The notes: a model not told the origin generated them from the letters alone. DNA of 64,000 nt from Tabrizicola flagellatus (GCF_008271465.1 NZ_VMDU01000002.1:434001-498000); one strand, 5' to 3'. Shown: positions 48,891 through 59,738, counted from the stretch's first letter. Made by a program: numbers and translations.

Positions 48891-50177
48891 TCAGACGATG
48901 CCGCCGCCGGCCCCCTTGACCTCTGGCCGCTCCTTCGCCACCCGGTCGCGGTAGCCGCTGGCGCGGTAGGCGGCGATGGGGTCGTAAGCCCCGCCGGCCC
49001 TCATCCGCGCCTCGGCCAGGATCGGCGAGACATCGGTCAGGAAGCCGGCCTTCAGCGTCCGGTGCGCGGCCATCACGTCGTTCGCTTCCTGCGCCTCGGC
49101 CAGCGACTTGCGGTCCACCAGCGACGCCTGGATGTAGGCCCGCGCGATCTCGATGGCCGAAGCCATCAGGCTTTCGATCGGATCGGTCACGTTGTGGCTC
49201 TGGTCGATCATGTGGCTGGGCGCAAAGCCCTTGGCCCCGCGCAATTCGGCCTCGACCAGTTCGTTGAAGACCAGGAAAAGGCGGAACGGATCGACGGAGC
49301 CGCTGTCCAGATCGTCGTCGCCATACTTCGAGTCGTTGAAGTGGAACCCCGCCAGCCGCCCGACATGCACCAGCCGCGCCACGATCTGCTCGATGTTCAC
49401 ATTGGGCGCGTGGTGGCCCAGGTCCACCAGACACTTCGCCTGCGGCCCCAGATGTTGTGCCGCCATCAGCGAAGACCCCCAATCGCTGATGACCGTCGAA
49501 TAGAAGGCCGGCTCATACATCTTGTGTTCAATGAACATGGCCATCGAGGGCGGCAGCGCCGCATAGACCTCTTCCATCGCCGACAGGTAGTTCTCGAACA
49601 TCTTCGACAGGCTCTGCTGCCCGGCAAAGTTCGTCCCGTCCCCGATCCAGACCGTCAGGGCGGGAGAGCCCAGGGCCTTGCCGATCTCGATACATTCGAT
49701 GTTGTGCGCCACCGCCTGTGCACGAATATCCGAACGGGCGTTCGCTAACGAGCCATAGCGGTAGGACAGCCGCTGATCCACCTGGTCCTGGAAGGTATTG
49801 GAGTTCACTGCATCGAACCCCAGCCCATACTGCGCCGCCTCTTGCCGCAGCGCGTTGTAGTCCGAAACCTTGTCCCAGGGGATATGCGGCGACACCGTCC
49901 GTGTCCCCCGCGTCAGCTGCTGGATCACGCCGCAATCGGCCAGTTTGTCGTGGATGTTCCGCGGCTCTCCTTTCCCGGGAAACCGCGCGAATCTTGTTCC
50001 GCCGGTCCCCACGCCCCAGGACGGGACGGCGACCGACCAGTCCATCGCGCGCTTCACCAGCGCCTCGATGTCCACCCCGCGCCGGGAAAGCTTGCGCCCC
50101 AGGGCGCCGAACTCATCCTCATGCGCCACGCGCGCCGCTTCGTTCAGCGATCCGACCAGATCCTCGGAAATCAGCAT
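48891..50177 (-). CDS. rhaI: L-rhamnose isomerase
   Basis: A 428-residue enzyme converting L-rhamnose to L-rhamnulose. It is the rhizobial/Pseudomonas-type isomerase rather than E. coli RhaA. Metal and substrate-binding stretches are MFIEHKMYEPAFYSTVISDW, LVDLGHHAPNVNIEQIVARL and GFHFNDSKYGDDDLDSG. It lies 9 bases after rhaD. Confidence 0.94.
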   Translation of the reverse strand: MLISEDLVGSLNEAARVAHEDEFGALGRKLSRRGVDIEALVKRAMDWSVAVPSWGVGTGGTRFARFPGKGEPRNIHDKLADCGVIQQLTRGTRTVSPHIPWDKVSDYNALRQEAAQYGLGFDAVNSNTFQDQVDQRLSYRYGSLANARSDIRAQAVAHNIECIEIGKALGSPALTVWIGDGTNFAGQQSLSKMFENYLSAMEEVYAALPPSMAMFIEHKMYEPAFYSTVISDWGSSLMAAQHLGPQAKCLVDLGHHAPNVNIEQIVARLVHVGRLAGFHFNDSKYGDDDLDSGSVDPFRLFLVFNELVEAELRGAKGFAPSHMIDQSHNVTDPIESLMASAIEIARAYIQASLVDRKSLAEAQEANDVMAAHRTLKAGFLTDVSPILAEARMRAGGAYDPIAAYRASGYRDRVAKERPEVKGAGGGIV

Positions 50178-50186
50178 CCCCGCCCC

Positions 50187-52256
50187 CTACCTTGTAAAGG
50201 ACACGGCGTTCCCCGCGTCCACGTTCAGGAAATTGCCCGTCGATTTCGCCGAAAGGTCCGAGGCGAAGAAATAGACGCCCTCGGCGATGTCCTCGGGAAA
50301 GACCGACCGCTGCAACAGGCTGCGCTTGCGGTAATGTTCCTCCAGCTCGGACACGGCGATCTTGTTCGACGCCGCGCGCTGTTCCGACCATTCACCCTTC
50401 CAGATCTTCGAGCCCCGCAACACGGCGTCCGGGTTCACCACGTTGACGCGGATGCCCATGGGCGCGCCCTCCAGCGCCATGCAGCGGGCAAGGTGGATCT
50501 CCGCCGCCTTTGCCGTGCAATAGGCGCTGGCCCCGGGCGAGGCCGCCACCCCGTTCTTCGACGAGACGAACACCATCGACCCGCCGATTCCCTGGGCTTT
50601 CAGAACACGATAGCCCTCGCGCCCTACCAGGAAATAGCCGGTGGACAGGATGTCCATGGTGCGGTTCCACATCGCCAGCGTCGTATCCTCGACCGCCGCC
50701 GCCGAGGTGATCCCGGCGTTGTTCACCACCACGTCCAGTCCGCCGTATTCGCCGACCGTATAGTCCACCGCCGCGATCACCGCCGCCTCGGAGGTCACGT
50801 CCATCACCACGCCGCGCACCATGTCGCGACCGTAGCGTTGGGCGAACCCGGCCACGACCTGATCCAGCGCTGTCTGGTCGATGTCGGCCAACACCACGTT
50901 GCAGCCCTCGCGCAAGAGCCGTTCGGCGCTCGCCGACCCGATCCCGCCCGCGCCGCCGGTGATGAAGGCCACCCGGCCCGCCATCGGCTTGGGCTTCGGC
51001 ATCCGCTGCAACTTGGCCTCCTCCAGAAGCCAGTATTCGATGTCGAAGGCCTCCTGCTCCGGCAGGCCCTGGTACTTGGAAACCCCAGAGGCCCCGCGCA
51101 TCACGTTGATCGCGTTGACGTAGAATTCGGCCGAGACCCGGGCCGTCGCCTTGTCCCTGGCGAAAGAGATCATCCCCACGCCCGGCACCAGGTAGATCAC
51201 CGCGTTCGGGTCGCGCATGGCGGGAGAGTTTGGGCGCTTGCAGCGGTCGTAGTAGGCCGCGTAGTCGGCGCGGTAGCCGGCGATCAGGCCGTCCAGCGCG
51301 GCCGCATCGGCATCCGCCGGGACGACCAGCGGCTTTATCTTCGTCCGCAGGAAGTGGTCCGGGCAGGACGTCCCCATTGGCGCCAGATCGGAAAGCGAAT
51401 GAGAGTTCACGAACTCCAGGACTTCCGGCGCGTCGGTGAAATGGCCGACCATATGCGCCCCGGCCGAGATGCGTCCGCGGATCAGCGGCATCAGGCGGCG
51501 GGCCGTCGCTTTACGCTCCGCAACCTCCAGAGCAGGGACTCTCTCCCCGCCAAACACCGGCCGCTTCACGTTGGCGTCCAGCCAGACCGCCGCGCGGTTT
51601 ATCATCTCCAGCGTCAGCAGGTAGCAGTCCTTCGACGTGTCGGCCCAGGTGAAGAGCCCGTGCTGGCCCAGCACCACGCCTTTCAGCTTCGGGTTCTGTT
51701 CGGCCATCCGGCCCAGCTTGATCCCCAGGTCGATACCCGGCCGCTGCCAGGGCAGATATCCAAGCTCACCCCCGAAAATCTCCTCGGTCAGCCGTACCTG
51801 GTCCGCGCTGGCCGCAATCGCGATCACCGCGTCGGAGTGGACGTGGTCCACATGCGCATATGGCACGAAGCCATGCAGCCAGGTGTCGATCGACGGCGCG
51901 CGCGGGTTCAGGTTGAAGATCGTGTGCCCCAGGGCCTCGACCATCGCGTCTTCCTGGTCCAGGCTCCGGTATTGCGCGCGCAGCTGCATGAGCTTGGACA
52001 TGTACAGCGTCGCGAAACCATCCAGCTTCATCGACCCGATGTCGCCGCCCGACCCCTTGACCCAGAGAACCTCCACATCCTCACCCGAGAGCGGGTCCTT
52101 GTGCTTCACCTTGGCCGAGGTGTTCCCTCCGCCGAAGTTGGTGATTCTCAGGTCCGACCCCAGCAGGTTTGACCGATAGAGAAGCTTTCCCGGCTCGTCC
52201 AAACTGGCGGCATAAGCATCGTCCCACAGGGACTTGAGCGTGATTTCCTGGGTCAT
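50187..52256 (-). CDS. rhaD: Bifunctional rhamnulose-1-phosphate aldolase / lactaldehyde dehydrogenase
   Basis: A 689-residue fusion. The N-terminal ~400 residues are a class II aldolase (NFGGGNTSAKV, VLGQHGLFTWADTSKDCY, FVPYAHVDHVHSDAVIA). The C-terminal ~260 are a short-chain dehydrogenase (AFITGGAGGIGSASAERLL, NNAGITSAAA, AYCTAKAAE). It splits rhamnulose-1-phosphate to dihydroxyacetone phosphate and L-lactaldehyde and oxidises the latter. First gene of the minus-strand operon, divergent from the DeoR regulator across 158 bp that hold a perfect palindrome. Confidence 0.95.
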   Translation of the reverse strand: MTQEITLKSLWDDAYAASLDEPGKLLYRSNLLGSDLRITNFGGGNTSAKVKHKDPLSGEDVEVLWVKGSGGDIGSMKLDGFATLYMSKLMQLRAQYRSLDQEDAMVEALGHTIFNLNPRAPSIDTWLHGFVPYAHVDHVHSDAVIAIAASADQVRLTEEIFGGELGYLPWQRPGIDLGIKLGRMAEQNPKLKGVVLGQHGLFTWADTSKDCYLLTLEMINRAAVWLDANVKRPVFGGERVPALEVAERKATARRLMPLIRGRISAGAHMVGHFTDAPEVLEFVNSHSLSDLAPMGTSCPDHFLRTKIKPLVVPADADAAALDGLIAGYRADYAAYYDRCKRPNSPAMRDPNAVIYLVPGVGMISFARDKATARVSAEFYVNAINVMRGASGVSKYQGLPEQEAFDIEYWLLEEAKLQRMPKPKPMAGRVAFITGGAGGIGSASAERLLREGCNVVLADIDQTALDQVVAGFAQRYGRDMVRGVVMDVTSEAAVIAAVDYTVGEYGGLDVVVNNAGITSAAAVEDTTLAMWNRTMDILSTGYFLVGREGYRVLKAQGIGGSMVFVSSKNGVAASPGASAYCTAKAAEIHLARCMALEGAPMGIRVNVVNPDAVLRGSKIWKGEWSEQRAASNKIAVSELEEHYRKRSLLQRSVFPEDIAEGVYFFASDLSAKSTGNFLNVDAGNAVSFTR

Positions 52257-52352
52257 CGGTCCGGACTTTGGCTGAAAGGGTTGCCGATCAGGATAGGGAC
52301 GAAACGCTCACAGTCAATCACGAAACGCCATACTGCATCGCAGAGAATCTTC

Positions 52353-52369
52353 CGCAATGCAGCATTGCG
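52353..52369. promoter_or_regulatory. Candidate RhaR operator
   Basis: A perfect 17-bp palindrome, CGCAATGC-A-GCATTGCG, lies midway in the 158-bp gap between divergent rhaD and the DeoR-type regulator gene. A related half (GCATCGC) is at about 52335. This is where a rhamnose repressor controlling both directions would bind. Confidence 0.6.
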
Positions 52370-52414
52370 ATTGTTTGTTGACGGATATGAGCGATTCTGA
52401 CAGCCTTTCCAACC

Positions 52415-53215
52415 ATGATGCACGAACGCGAAAGATGGCAGCTGATCCTGACCCGCCTGCGGGAGAGGGGGATCGTTCGCGTGGCCGACCTGGTGGGCGT
52501 CACCGGCGCCTCGGTCGCCACCCTGCGGCGCGACCTCGCGAAACTCGAGGACTCGGGCCAGCTGCGCCGCGTCCACGGCGGCGCGGAATCCGTGGCATCG
52601 GGCCAGACCCCGCTCACCGCCCCGTCCTTCGATTCCAGCCAGACGCTGAACGCCGATCTCAAGCGCGCGGTCGCCTGCGGGGCGGCCGAGCTTTGCCAGG
52701 ACGGCGACTCGATCATCCTGAACGCGGGGTCCACCACCTGGTTCATGGCGCAATGCCTGCGCCAGCACCGGATGCAGGTGCTGACCAACTCCTTCCCCAT
52801 CGCGCAGGAGCTGATCGCCCATTCCGCGAACCGCGTCGTCCTGCCGGGTGGGGAGATCTACCGCGAGGCCGGGATCATCCTGTCCCCCTTCGACGAGGAC
52901 GCGATCCAGCACTTCGCGGCGTCCAAGATGTTCATGTCCTGCTATTCGATCACGCCGCTTGGCATCATCGAAAGCGATCCTCTGGTGGCCCGGGCCGAGG
53001 CAAAGCTGCTGTCCCGCGCCGAGACCCTGATCGTCGTCGCCGATTCGACCAAGTTCGAGGCGCGCGGCAACATGGTGGTCTGCCCGCTGACCCGCGTCTC
53101 GACGCTGGTCACCGACACCGGCGCACCGCCCAACATGGTCGATCACCTGCGGCAACTGGGTGTCGAGGTGGTCCTGATCGACCCGAAAGAAGCGAAGGTC
53201 CTGACCGCGGCCTGA
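52415..53215 (+). CDS. rhaR: DeoR-family transcriptional regulator of rhamnose catabolism
   Basis: A 266-residue protein. The N-terminal winged helix (RERGIVRVADLVGVTGASVA, LRRDLAKLEDSGQLRRVHGG) is the DeoR signature. The C-terminal sugar-phosphate sensor domain has NAGSTTWFMAQCL and VVADSTKF. It probably represses the divergent rha operons and responds to a rhamnose intermediate. Two tandem ATGs (52415 and 52418) make the exact start uncertain by one residue. Confidence 0.9.
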   Translation: MMHERERWQLILTRLRERGIVRVADLVGVTGASVATLRRDLAKLEDSGQLRRVHGGAESVASGQTPLTAPSFDSSQTLNADLKRAVACGAAELCQDGDSIILNAGSTTWFMAQCLRQHRMQVLTNSFPIAQELIAHSANRVVLPGGEIYREAGIILSPFDEDAIQHFAASKMFMSCYSITPLGIIESDPLVARAEAKLLSRAETLIVVADSTKFEARGNMVVCPLTRVSTLVTDTGAPPNMVDHLRQLGVEVVLIDPKEAKVLTAA

Positions 53216-53254
53216 GGAGGGCACGGCAGGAAAACATAAAAGGGAGGAAGAAAG

Positions 53255-54298
53255 ATGATGATGAAACTGACCGGCCTTGCGTTCGCCGCGGGCCTTGCGA
53301 CGCTGATGGGCTCGACCGCGATGGCCGAACCCGTCACCGCCACCCCGGGCCAGCAGGTCAATGCGGTCCTGCTGCCGAAATTCCTCGGAATCCTGCCCTT
53401 CGACCAGGCCAACCGCGGCGCGCAGGAAGCGGCGGCCGAGCTTGGCTCGACCGGCAAGCTGGAATTCATCGGCCCGACGCCCGAGAATTCGGCAGCTGGT
53501 CAGATCGAGATGCTGACCAACGCCACGACGCAGAAGCAGAACGTGGTCATGCTGTCGAACAACGCGGGCGACCAGATCGCCCCGGCCGCCGAGGCCGCGC
53601 AGGCCGCCGGCACCAGGGTCGTGACCTGGGACAGCCCGATCCCCTCGGGCAAGGGCGAAAGCTTCTTCGTGGCCCAGGTCGATTTCGGTTCGATCGGCAC
53701 CGTCATGGCCGACATGGCCTATGACCTCGCGGGCGGCGCCGGGGAATTCGCCGTGCTCTCGGCCAGCCCGGATGCGGCGAACCAGAACGCCTGGATCGAC
53801 ATGATGAAAGAGGCGCTGAAGGGCGACAAGTACAAGGATCTGAAGCTGGTCGATGTCGTCTATGGCAACGACCAGTCCGAAGAATCCTACAACAAGGCGC
53901 TCGGCCTCGTGGACAAGTATCCCGACCTCAAGGTCATCATGGCGCCCACCACCGTCGGCATCGTCGCCGCCGCCAAGGCCATGCAGGACGAGGGCCTGTG
54001 CGAGAAGGTCAAGGTCTCGGGCCTCGGCCTGCCGGCGGAAATGGTCAGCTACACGCTGAACGGCTGCGCGCCCCAGTTCGCGCTGTGGAGCTTCGTGGAC
54101 CTCGGCTACCTGACCTACCACGCCTCCTACGCACTGGCGACCGGTGCCATCAAGGGCGAGGTCGGCGAGGAATTCACCGCCGGCCGCATGGGCACCTTCA
54201 AGATCGAGGAAGACCCCGGCCGGCCGGGCGCCAGGCGCGTGCTGATGGGGCCGTTCACCGTCTACACCAAGGACAACGTCGAAGCCGCCGCGAACTAA
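53255..54298 (+). CDS. rhaS: Rhamnose ABC transporter, substrate-binding protein
   Basis: A 347-residue periplasmic sugar-binding protein (RbsB/LsrB fold) with a signal peptide ending STAMA. It has [40 protein letters not shown] and [15 protein letters not shown]. It delivers L-rhamnose to the permeases. GGGAGG lies before the ATG. A 39-bp palindrome follows its stop. Confidence 0.92.
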   Translation: MMMKLTGLAFAAGLATLMGSTAMAEPVTATPGQQVNAVLLPKFLGILPFDQANRGAQEAAAELGSTGKLEFIGPTPENSAAGQIEMLTNATTQKQNVVMLSNNAGDQIAPAAEAAQAAGTRVVTWDSPIPSGKGESFFVAQVDFGSIGTVMADMAYDLAGGAGEFAVLSASPDAANQNAWIDMMKEALKGDKYKDLKLVDVVYGNDQSEESYNKALGLVDKYPDLKVIMAPTTVGIVAAAKAMQDEGLCEKVKVSGLGLPAEMVSYTLNGCAPQFALWSFVDLGYLTYHASYALATGAIKGEVGEEFTAGRMGTFKIEEDPGRPGARRVLMGPFTVYTKDNVEAAAN

Positions 54299-54320
54299 GG
54301 CCGCTTCCCGTATCCAACCC

Positions 54321-54359
54321 GCAAGCCCAGGAATTTTCGTCGAAAATTCCTGGGCTTGC
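54321..54359 (+). promoter_or_regulatory. Long perfect hairpin between binding-protein and ATPase genes
   Basis: Two 19-base arms (GCAAGCCCAGGAATTTTCG and its complement) flank a single T, forming a very stable hairpin 22 bases after the binding-protein stop and 25 before the ATPase start. No T-run follows. Such hairpins commonly stabilise the upstream mRNA so that the binding protein is made in excess of the other transporter parts. Confidence 0.65.
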
Positions 54360-54383
54360 CCCAACGTCCCGGAACATCCCCCC

Positions 54384-55895
54384 ATGACCCAGCCGGTCCT
54401 GGAACTCATCGGCCTGTCCAAGTCCTTCGCGGCCACCCAGGCGCTGAAGGACATGAGCCTGACCATCCTCCCCGGCGAGGTCCACGCCATCGTCGGCGAA
54501 AACGGCGCGGGGAAATCCACGCTCATCAAGATCATGACCGGCGTCCACCAGCCCGACACCGGCACGATCCGCGTCGAGGGGCAGTCCGTCACCCTGCGCT
54601 CGACGCAAGGCGCGCAAGAGGCCGGCATCGCCGCGATCTACCAGGAGCCGATGGTCTTCCCCGACCTCAACGTCGCCGAGAACATCTTCATCTCGAACCG
54701 CGCCAAGGGCCGCATCATGCGCTGGTCCGAGATCTATGCCGAGGCCGAGTCCCTGATCGCCCCCCTCGGCGTCAAACTCGACGTCCGCCGCGCCGCCTCG
54801 GGCCTCACGCTCGCCGAACAGCAGACGGTCGAGATCGCCCGGGCCCTCTCGCTCAAGGTCAAGGTCCTGATCATGGACGAACCGACCGCCAGCCTTTCGG
54901 CCCACGAAGTCGCCCGCCTCCTCGACATCGCCCGCGCGCTCAAGGCGCAGGGCGTCGCCGTCATCTACATCTCGCACCGCCTGGACGAGATCTTCCGCAT
55001 CGCCGACCGCGTGACCGTGATCCGCGACGGCCAGCACATCAGCACGAAACCCGTCGCCGAGGTCACCGAAGACGGCCTGGTGAAAGACATGGTCGGCCGC
55101 GCGCTCGAAAGCTTCGCGGTGAAAACCGCCGCCAACCCGCATGGCGAGACGCTCCTCTCCGTCAAGGACCTGAGCCGTGCCGGCGTCTTCCAGAACATCA
55201 CCTTCGACCTCCACAAGGGCGAGGTTCTCTGCCTCGCCGGCCTCGTCGGCGCCCGGCGCACCGATGTCGCGCTCTCCCTCTTCGGCATCGCCCCGGCGAC
55301 CGACGGCTCCATCACGCTCGCAGGCCAACAGGTCCGCATCGCCACGCCCCAGCAGGCAATGGACCTCGGGATCGCCTATGTCTCCGAAGACCGCCGCAAG
55401 CTCGGCCTCGCCATGCCCTTGCCGATCTTCGCCAACATCTCGCTCGCCAGCCTCAAGAAACTCCTCAATCCCTTCGGCCTCATAGACCGCGCCGCCGAAT
55501 CCGCGATGGCCGAGACCTACCGCAAGCGCCTCGCCATCCGCTCGCCCGACAGCCTGATCGAGGTCGGCAAACTGTCGGGCGGCAACCAGCAGAAGGTGAT
55601 GCTGGCCAAGTGGCTGGAAACGAAACCCCGCGTCCTCATCTTCGACGAACCCACCCGCGGCATCGACGTCGGCGCCAAGGCCGAGGTCCACGCCATCATC
55701 CGCCAGCTCGCCAGCGAAGGCGTCGCCATCCTCGTCATCTCCTCCGACCTGCCCGAGGTCCTGGCCCTTGCCGATCGCGTCCTCGTCATGCGCGAGGGTC
55801 GCCAGGTCGGCATCCTGCCCATCGAAGAGGCCACGCAAGAGCGCGTCATCGCGCTCGCCGCCGGCCAGGCCACCTCCGAAAGACCCGCCGCATGA
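54384..55895 (+). CDS. rhaT: Rhamnose ABC transporter, ATP-binding protein
   Basis: A 503-residue sugar-type ATPase with two ABC domains. Domain 1 has [29 protein letters not shown] and [12 protein letters not shown]. Domain 2 has a degenerate Walker A ([14 protein letters not shown]), [15 protein letters not shown] and [15 protein letters not shown] degenerate second site is normal for this subfamily. It couples ATP hydrolysis to rhamnose import. Confidence 0.94.
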   Translation: MTQPVLELIGLSKSFAATQALKDMSLTILPGEVHAIVGENGAGKSTLIKIMTGVHQPDTGTIRVEGQSVTLRSTQGAQEAGIAAIYQEPMVFPDLNVAENIFISNRAKGRIMRWSEIYAEAESLIAPLGVKLDVRRAASGLTLAEQQTVEIARALSLKVKVLIMDEPTASLSAHEVARLLDIARALKAQGVAVIYISHRLDEIFRIADRVTVIRDGQHISTKPVAEVTEDGLVKDMVGRALESFAVKTAANPHGETLLSVKDLSRAGVFQNITFDLHKGEVLCLAGLVGARRTDVALSLFGIAPATDGSITLAGQQVRIATPQQAMDLGIAYVSEDRRKLGLAMPLPIFANISLASLKKLLNPFGLIDRAAESAMAETYRKRLAIRSPDSLIEVGKLSGGNQQKVMLAKWLETKPRVLIFDEPTRGIDVGAKAEVHAIIRQLASEGVAILVISSDLPEVLALADRVLVMREGRQVGILPIEEATQERVIALAAGQATSERPAA

Positions 55896-55962
55896 CCGCG
55901 CACCGCACCCAAACCCTTTCATCTGTCCCAAAATATCCCCTGCGGAGCACGCCCGAGCCGGT

Positions 55963-55984
55963 TGCGCGGCCCTTATGCCGCGCA
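55963..55984 (+). promoter_or_regulatory. Hairpin in the ATPase-permease gap
   Basis: TGCGCGGC (55963-55970) pairs with GCCGCGCA (55977-55984) around CCTTAT in the 157-bp gap before the permease. The rest of the gap shows no gene. It is a second possible mRNA-processing or attenuation site in the transporter operon. Confidence 0.4.
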
Positions 55985-56052
55985 GAGGCGAGACAAAAGG
56001 CTCGCGCGTCAGCGCACAATTCGAAACCCGCCCCCACCCTGGGGGACAGCGC

Positions 56053-57057
56053 ATGACCATCCTCACCCGCGCCTCCCCCCAAACCCTGCGCCTCCTGGCG
56101 CTCGGCCTCGCGCTCCTCGCCACGATCCTGTTCTTCGCCACCCAGATCGAGGGCTACCTCTCCCCCCGCATGTTCAACCGGATCTCGACCTCCGCCGCCG
56201 TGGTGCTGCCGGTCGCGGTCGGCCAGGCCATCGTCATCATGACCCGAAACATCGACCTCTCGACAGGCTCGATCCTCGGCGTCGTGGCCTACATGGCGGG
56301 CCAGCTTCTGAACACGATGCCCGACCTCCACCCCGTCCTCGCCGTCCTCTTCTGCATGGCCCTCGGTGCCGGGCTGGGATTGCTCAACGGCCTCCTCATC
56401 GCCTGGGGCCGCGTGCCCTCGATCATCGTAACCCTCGGCACGCTGGCACTTTTCCGCAGCTTCCTCGTCGAATGGTCCGACGCCAAGACCATCACCACCG
56501 CGAGCCTCCCGCAATGGCTGGTGGACCTGCCCTCGGCCAACGCCTTCTCCCTTGGCGGCCTCGACATCCGCGTCACTGTCGTCCTGGCCCTCGCCGCCGT
56601 CCTTGTCACCGGCCTTGCCCTGACCTTCTGGCGCCCCGCGCGTCGCTTCTACGCCGTCGGCTCCAATCCCGACGCCGCCGTGATGGCCGGGATCAACGCC
56701 CCCCGCGTCGTCTTCACCGCCTTCATCCTCTCGGGAGCCTTCGCCGGCCTCTCGGGCTTCCTGTTCCTCGCCAAGTTCGGCAACATCACCGTCGTCGCGG
56801 GGCTTGGCTACGAACTCAAGTCCATCGCCGCCGTCGTAGTGGGTGGCGTCTCGATCATGGGCGGCTCCGGCTCGATGATCGGCGTCCTGATGGGCGCGCT
56901 CCTCGTCGACACCATCGACAACTCGCTGACCCGCTGGGCGGTGGTCTCGGAATTCTGGCGCGACGCGCTGCTCGGGGGGCTCATCATGGCCGCCGTCACC
57001 GTGGACACGCTGGCCAGCCGCCAGCTGGCCCGTCTGCGGAAAGGGGGCGCCGGATGA
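56053..57057 (+). CDS. rhaP: Rhamnose ABC transporter, permease 1
   Basis: A 334-residue membrane protein of the RbsC/LsrC type. It has about ten hydrophobic segments, [20 protein letters not shown] near the N-terminus and the EAA-like loop [18 protein letters not shown]. The upstream open frame is not part of it; the ATG at 56053 follows GGGGGA. The next permease overlaps its stop. Confidence 0.92.
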   Translation: MTILTRASPQTLRLLALGLALLATILFFATQIEGYLSPRMFNRISTSAAVVLPVAVGQAIVIMTRNIDLSTGSILGVVAYMAGQLLNTMPDLHPVLAVLFCMALGAGLGLLNGLLIAWGRVPSIIVTLGTLALFRSFLVEWSDAKTITTASLPQWLVDLPSANAFSLGGLDIRVTVVLALAAVLVTGLALTFWRPARRFYAVGSNPDAAVMAGINAPRVVFTAFILSGAFAGLSGFLFLAKFGNITVVAGLGYELKSIAAVVVGGVSIMGGSGSMIGVLMGALLVDTIDNSLTRWAVVSEFWRDALLGGLIMAAVTVDTLASRQLARLRKGGAG

Positions 57058-58010
57058 CCCGTTTCCTCACCCCCTGGGAGACCGGCCTCCTCGCCGTCTT
57101 CCTTGCGACCCTCGCCCTCAACGCCAGCTTCGCGCCCGAATTCCTGACGGTGCAGAACCAGATCAACCTGTTCCAGCTGCATATCGAGAAGATCATCGTC
57201 GCGCTGGTGATGACCCTCGTCATCGTCAACGCCGAGATCGACCTCTCCGTCGCCTCGATCATGGGCCTTTCCGCCGCACTCTTCGGCTACCTCGTCAACG
57301 CAGGCACCCCGGCCGGCCTTGCCATCCTCGTCTGCCTTGCCGCGGGCCTCGTCGCCGGGGCGGTGAACGCCGTTCTCATCGCCCGCGTCGGCATCCCCTC
57401 GCTGGTCGTCACGCTGGCCATGCTGATCGGCTTCCGCGGCCTGGCGCGCGTGCTGGTCAAGGATACCTCGCTCGGCAATTTCCCGACCTGGGTCACCGAC
57501 CTCGGGCAGAAGGGGCTGATCGGCCCGATCCCGCTGTCGCTCCTCCTGTTCTTTGCGCTCCTGATCCTCCTCGGCATGACGCTGCACCGCTCCGGCTTCG
57601 GGAGGCAGGTCATCGTCATCGGCACCAATGCCGAGGTCGCCCGCTTCTCCGGCCTGAACGTGGCAAAGGTGAAGACCGTGCTCTTCCTCCTCTCCGCGCT
57701 CATCTCCGCCCTCTGCGGCCTCCTCTACGCCGCCCGCCTCGGCTCGGTCCGCGGCGACACCGCGCTGGGGTTCGAGCTGGACATCATCACCATGGTCCTT
57801 CTGGGCGGTGTCTCGATCTTCGGCGGCAAGGGCAGCATGGTGGGCGTGTTCCTGTCGATCCTCATCATCCTGAACCTCCGGAACGGCATGGGCCTGATGA
57901 ACCTGACCGGCCATATCCAGACCGGCGTGATCGGCGTCCTCCTGATCGCCTCGGTCCTGTTGCCGAACCTCCTGGCCGACTTCCGCGCCCGCAAGAGAAA
58001 GGACGCCTGA
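57054..58010 (+). CDS. rhaQ: Rhamnose ABC transporter, permease 2
   Basis: A 318-residue partner permease with [20 protein letters not shown] and [20 protein letters not shown]. It overlaps the first permease (ATGA) and its TGA overlaps the mutarotase ATG, so the three are translationally coupled. Confidence 0.92.
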   Translation: MTRFLTPWETGLLAVFLATLALNASFAPEFLTVQNQINLFQLHIEKIIVALVMTLVIVNAEIDLSVASIMGLSAALFGYLVNAGTPAGLAILVCLAAGLVAGAVNAVLIARVGIPSLVVTLAMLIGFRGLARVLVKDTSLGNFPTWVTDLGQKGLIGPIPLSLLLFFALLILLGMTLHRSGFGRQVIVIGTNAEVARFSGLNVAKVKTVLFLLSALISALCGLLYAARLGSVRGDTALGFELDIITMVLLGGVSIFGGKGSMVGVFLSILIILNLRNGMGLMNLTGHIQTGVIGVLLIASVLLPNLLADFRARKRKDA

Positions 58011-58324
58011 TGCAACGCCACGCCTTCAAGATGCGCCTCAATCCGGGGATGGAGGCCGAATACATCCGCCGCCACGACGAGATCTGGCCCGAGCTGGTGC
58101 AGCTTCTGAAGGACACCGGCATCTCGAACTACTCGATCCACCTGGACCGAGAGACGATGACCCTCTTCGGCTACCTCGAACGCCGGGACGACCATACGAT
58201 GGACGACCTGCCCAACCACCCGGTGATGCGGAAATGGTGGGCGTACATGGGCGACATCATGGCCACCAATCCCGACGGCTCCCCGGTGGCGATCCCGCTG
58301 GTCGAGACCTTTTACATGGGCTGA
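58010..58324 (+). CDS. rhaU: L-rhamnose mutarotase
   Basis: A 104-residue enzyme interconverting the alpha and beta anomers of L-rhamnose (RhaM in E. coli, RhaU in rhizobia). It has [20 protein letters not shown] and [14 protein letters not shown] with the catalytic His. Last plus-strand gene of the locus. It faces the kinase across a 64-bp junction filled by repeat copy 4. Confidence 0.94.
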   Translation: MQRHAFKMRLNPGMEAEYIRRHDEIWPELVQLLKDTGISNYSIHLDRETMTLFGYLERRDDHTMDDLPNHPVMRKWWAYMGDIMATNPDGSPVAIPLVETFYMG

Positions 58325-58326
58325 CC

Positions 58327-58386
58327 GCTCCTCGATGACTTCGTCACTCGTCGCTCGCGACGAGAAGCCGAAGGCGCACGAGGAGC
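58327..58386 (+). repeat. Dispersed palindromic intergenic repeat, copy 4
   Basis: The cleanest copy: GCTCCTCG at 58327-58334 is the exact complement of CGAGGAGC at 58379-58386. GATGACTTCGTCACTC and CGACGAGAAGCCGAAGGCG lie between. It fills the junction between convergent rhaU and the kinase gene. Confidence 0.65.
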
Positions 58387-58388
58387 TT

Positions 58389-59738
58389 TCACCGGCCAAC
58401 AGCCTCCCGCCAGGCAGACACATACCCGGTCCAAAGCGCATCGCGTTCGGGCTGAACCTCCACCGCCGGCGCCGCCTTCACCGCCAAGGGCCCCGCCAGC
58501 AGCGCCGCCCCCAGCCCCGTCCCGGCCCCCTGGCCCGAGCCCTTCACGACCCGCCCCGTCGCCGTCGCCAGCATCCGCAGGAAGGGCAGGTTGCCCCCGA
58601 AGGCCCCCTCCACGATCACCGGCCCCTCGGCTCCCACCAGGTCCAGACACTCCGCCCCCATCAGCGCCGCATAGAACGACGCCGCCGCCATCCGCGCGCC
58701 GCCCTCGGTCTCGCCCCCGATCCAGCCGAACCGCTTGCCCGGGAACGGCCCCGTGTCGGGATGCAGGGACGGCAGCGCCATCACCCGCCCTTCCAGCACC
58801 GCGCGCAGATCCGCCGGAGCAGGCTCCACGATCCGCCCCCCCATGATCTCCTCCATCTCGCGGCCGCCCATGAATCGCGCGGTCGGCACCGGCTCTCCCC
58901 GCGCATTCACGTTCACCAGCACGTCGCGCGCGGCATCCAGTTCCACCGCCCGCCCCCCCAAGGCCATCACGATCATCCAGGTCCCGGTGGACAGGACCCC
59001 GCAGGGCGCCTTGCCCAGATGCGGCACCAGCGAGGCGTTGGAATCATGGATCCCGCAGAGGACCGGCGTCCCCGGGGCCAAGCCCGTCGCCTCGGCCACC
59101 GACGGCAGCACCGGCCCCAGCACCTCCGCCGCCTTCCGCACCGGGGGGAATACCCGTTGCCATCCCATCCGCGACACCAGCGAGGAGAACCGACCCTGCC
59201 AGGGGTTCCACAGGTCGGTGTGACAGCCCAGCGAGGTCGCCTCGCTGGCCGCCACCCCGGACAGCCGGAACGCCCAGTATTGCGGCAGGGTCAGCACATG
59301 GCGCACCCGCGCGAACTCTGCCGGGAAGGCCCGCGACAGCCAGAACACCTGCGCGCCCAGGTTCAGGCCGACCGGCAGGCGCGGAGACCCCGTCTCGGCA
59401 AACCCCGGCCGCACCGCATCGTATTCGGCGGCCAGACGATCCGGCCCGTCATGCTCGTAATCCAGCATCGGCAACGCCAGCCCGCCGTCCCCGTCCACCA
59501 GGACGCAGGCCGCCCCATGCGTGGTGATGGACACCGCATCCACCCCGCGACCTGCCGCCAGCCGCAGACCGGACAGCACGAACCCCCACAGCATCGCCAG
59601 GTCGTGATGCGGATAGGGCCCGTTCCGCACCACCGCGTTCGGCGTGCGCGCCAGCACCTCCTCGGCCCCGGTGGCCAGGTCCACGACCAGCACCTTGGCA
59701 TTGGTCTTGCCGATGTCCAGAACCGCGATCCGCCGCAT
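58389..59738 (-). CDS. rhaK: FGGY-family carbohydrate kinase (rhamnulokinase)
   Basis: A 449-residue sugar kinase. Its N-terminal phosphate loop is [20 protein letters not shown], it has [20 protein letters not shown] and [15 protein letters not shown], and the late adenosine region is [18 protein letters not shown]. It phosphorylates rhamnulose before RhaD. The ATG at 59738 is chosen over an in-frame TTG because GGAGGAG precedes it. In rhizobial loci the kinase follows the mutarotase on the same strand; here it is inverted. Confidence 0.9.
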   Translation of the reverse strand: MRRIAVLDIGKTNAKVLVVDLATGAEEVLARTPNAVVRNGPYPHHDLAMLWGFVLSGLRLAAGRGVDAVSITTHGAACVLVDGDGGLALPMLDYEHDGPDRLAAEYDAVRPGFAETGSPRLPVGLNLGAQVFWLSRAFPAEFARVRHVLTLPQYWAFRLSGVAASEATSLGCHTDLWNPWQGRFSSLVSRMGWQRVFPPVRKAAEVLGPVLPSVAEATGLAPGTPVLCGIHDSNASLVPHLGKAPCGVLSTGTWMIVMALGGRAVELDAARDVLVNVNARGEPVPTARFMGGREMEEIMGGRIVEPAPADLRAVLEGRVMALPSLHPDTGPFPGKRFGWIGGETEGGARMAAASFYAALMGAECLDLVGAEGPVIVEGAFGGNLPFLRMLATATGRVVKGSGQGAGTGLGAALLAGPLAVKAAPAVEVQPERDALWTGYVSAWREAVGR

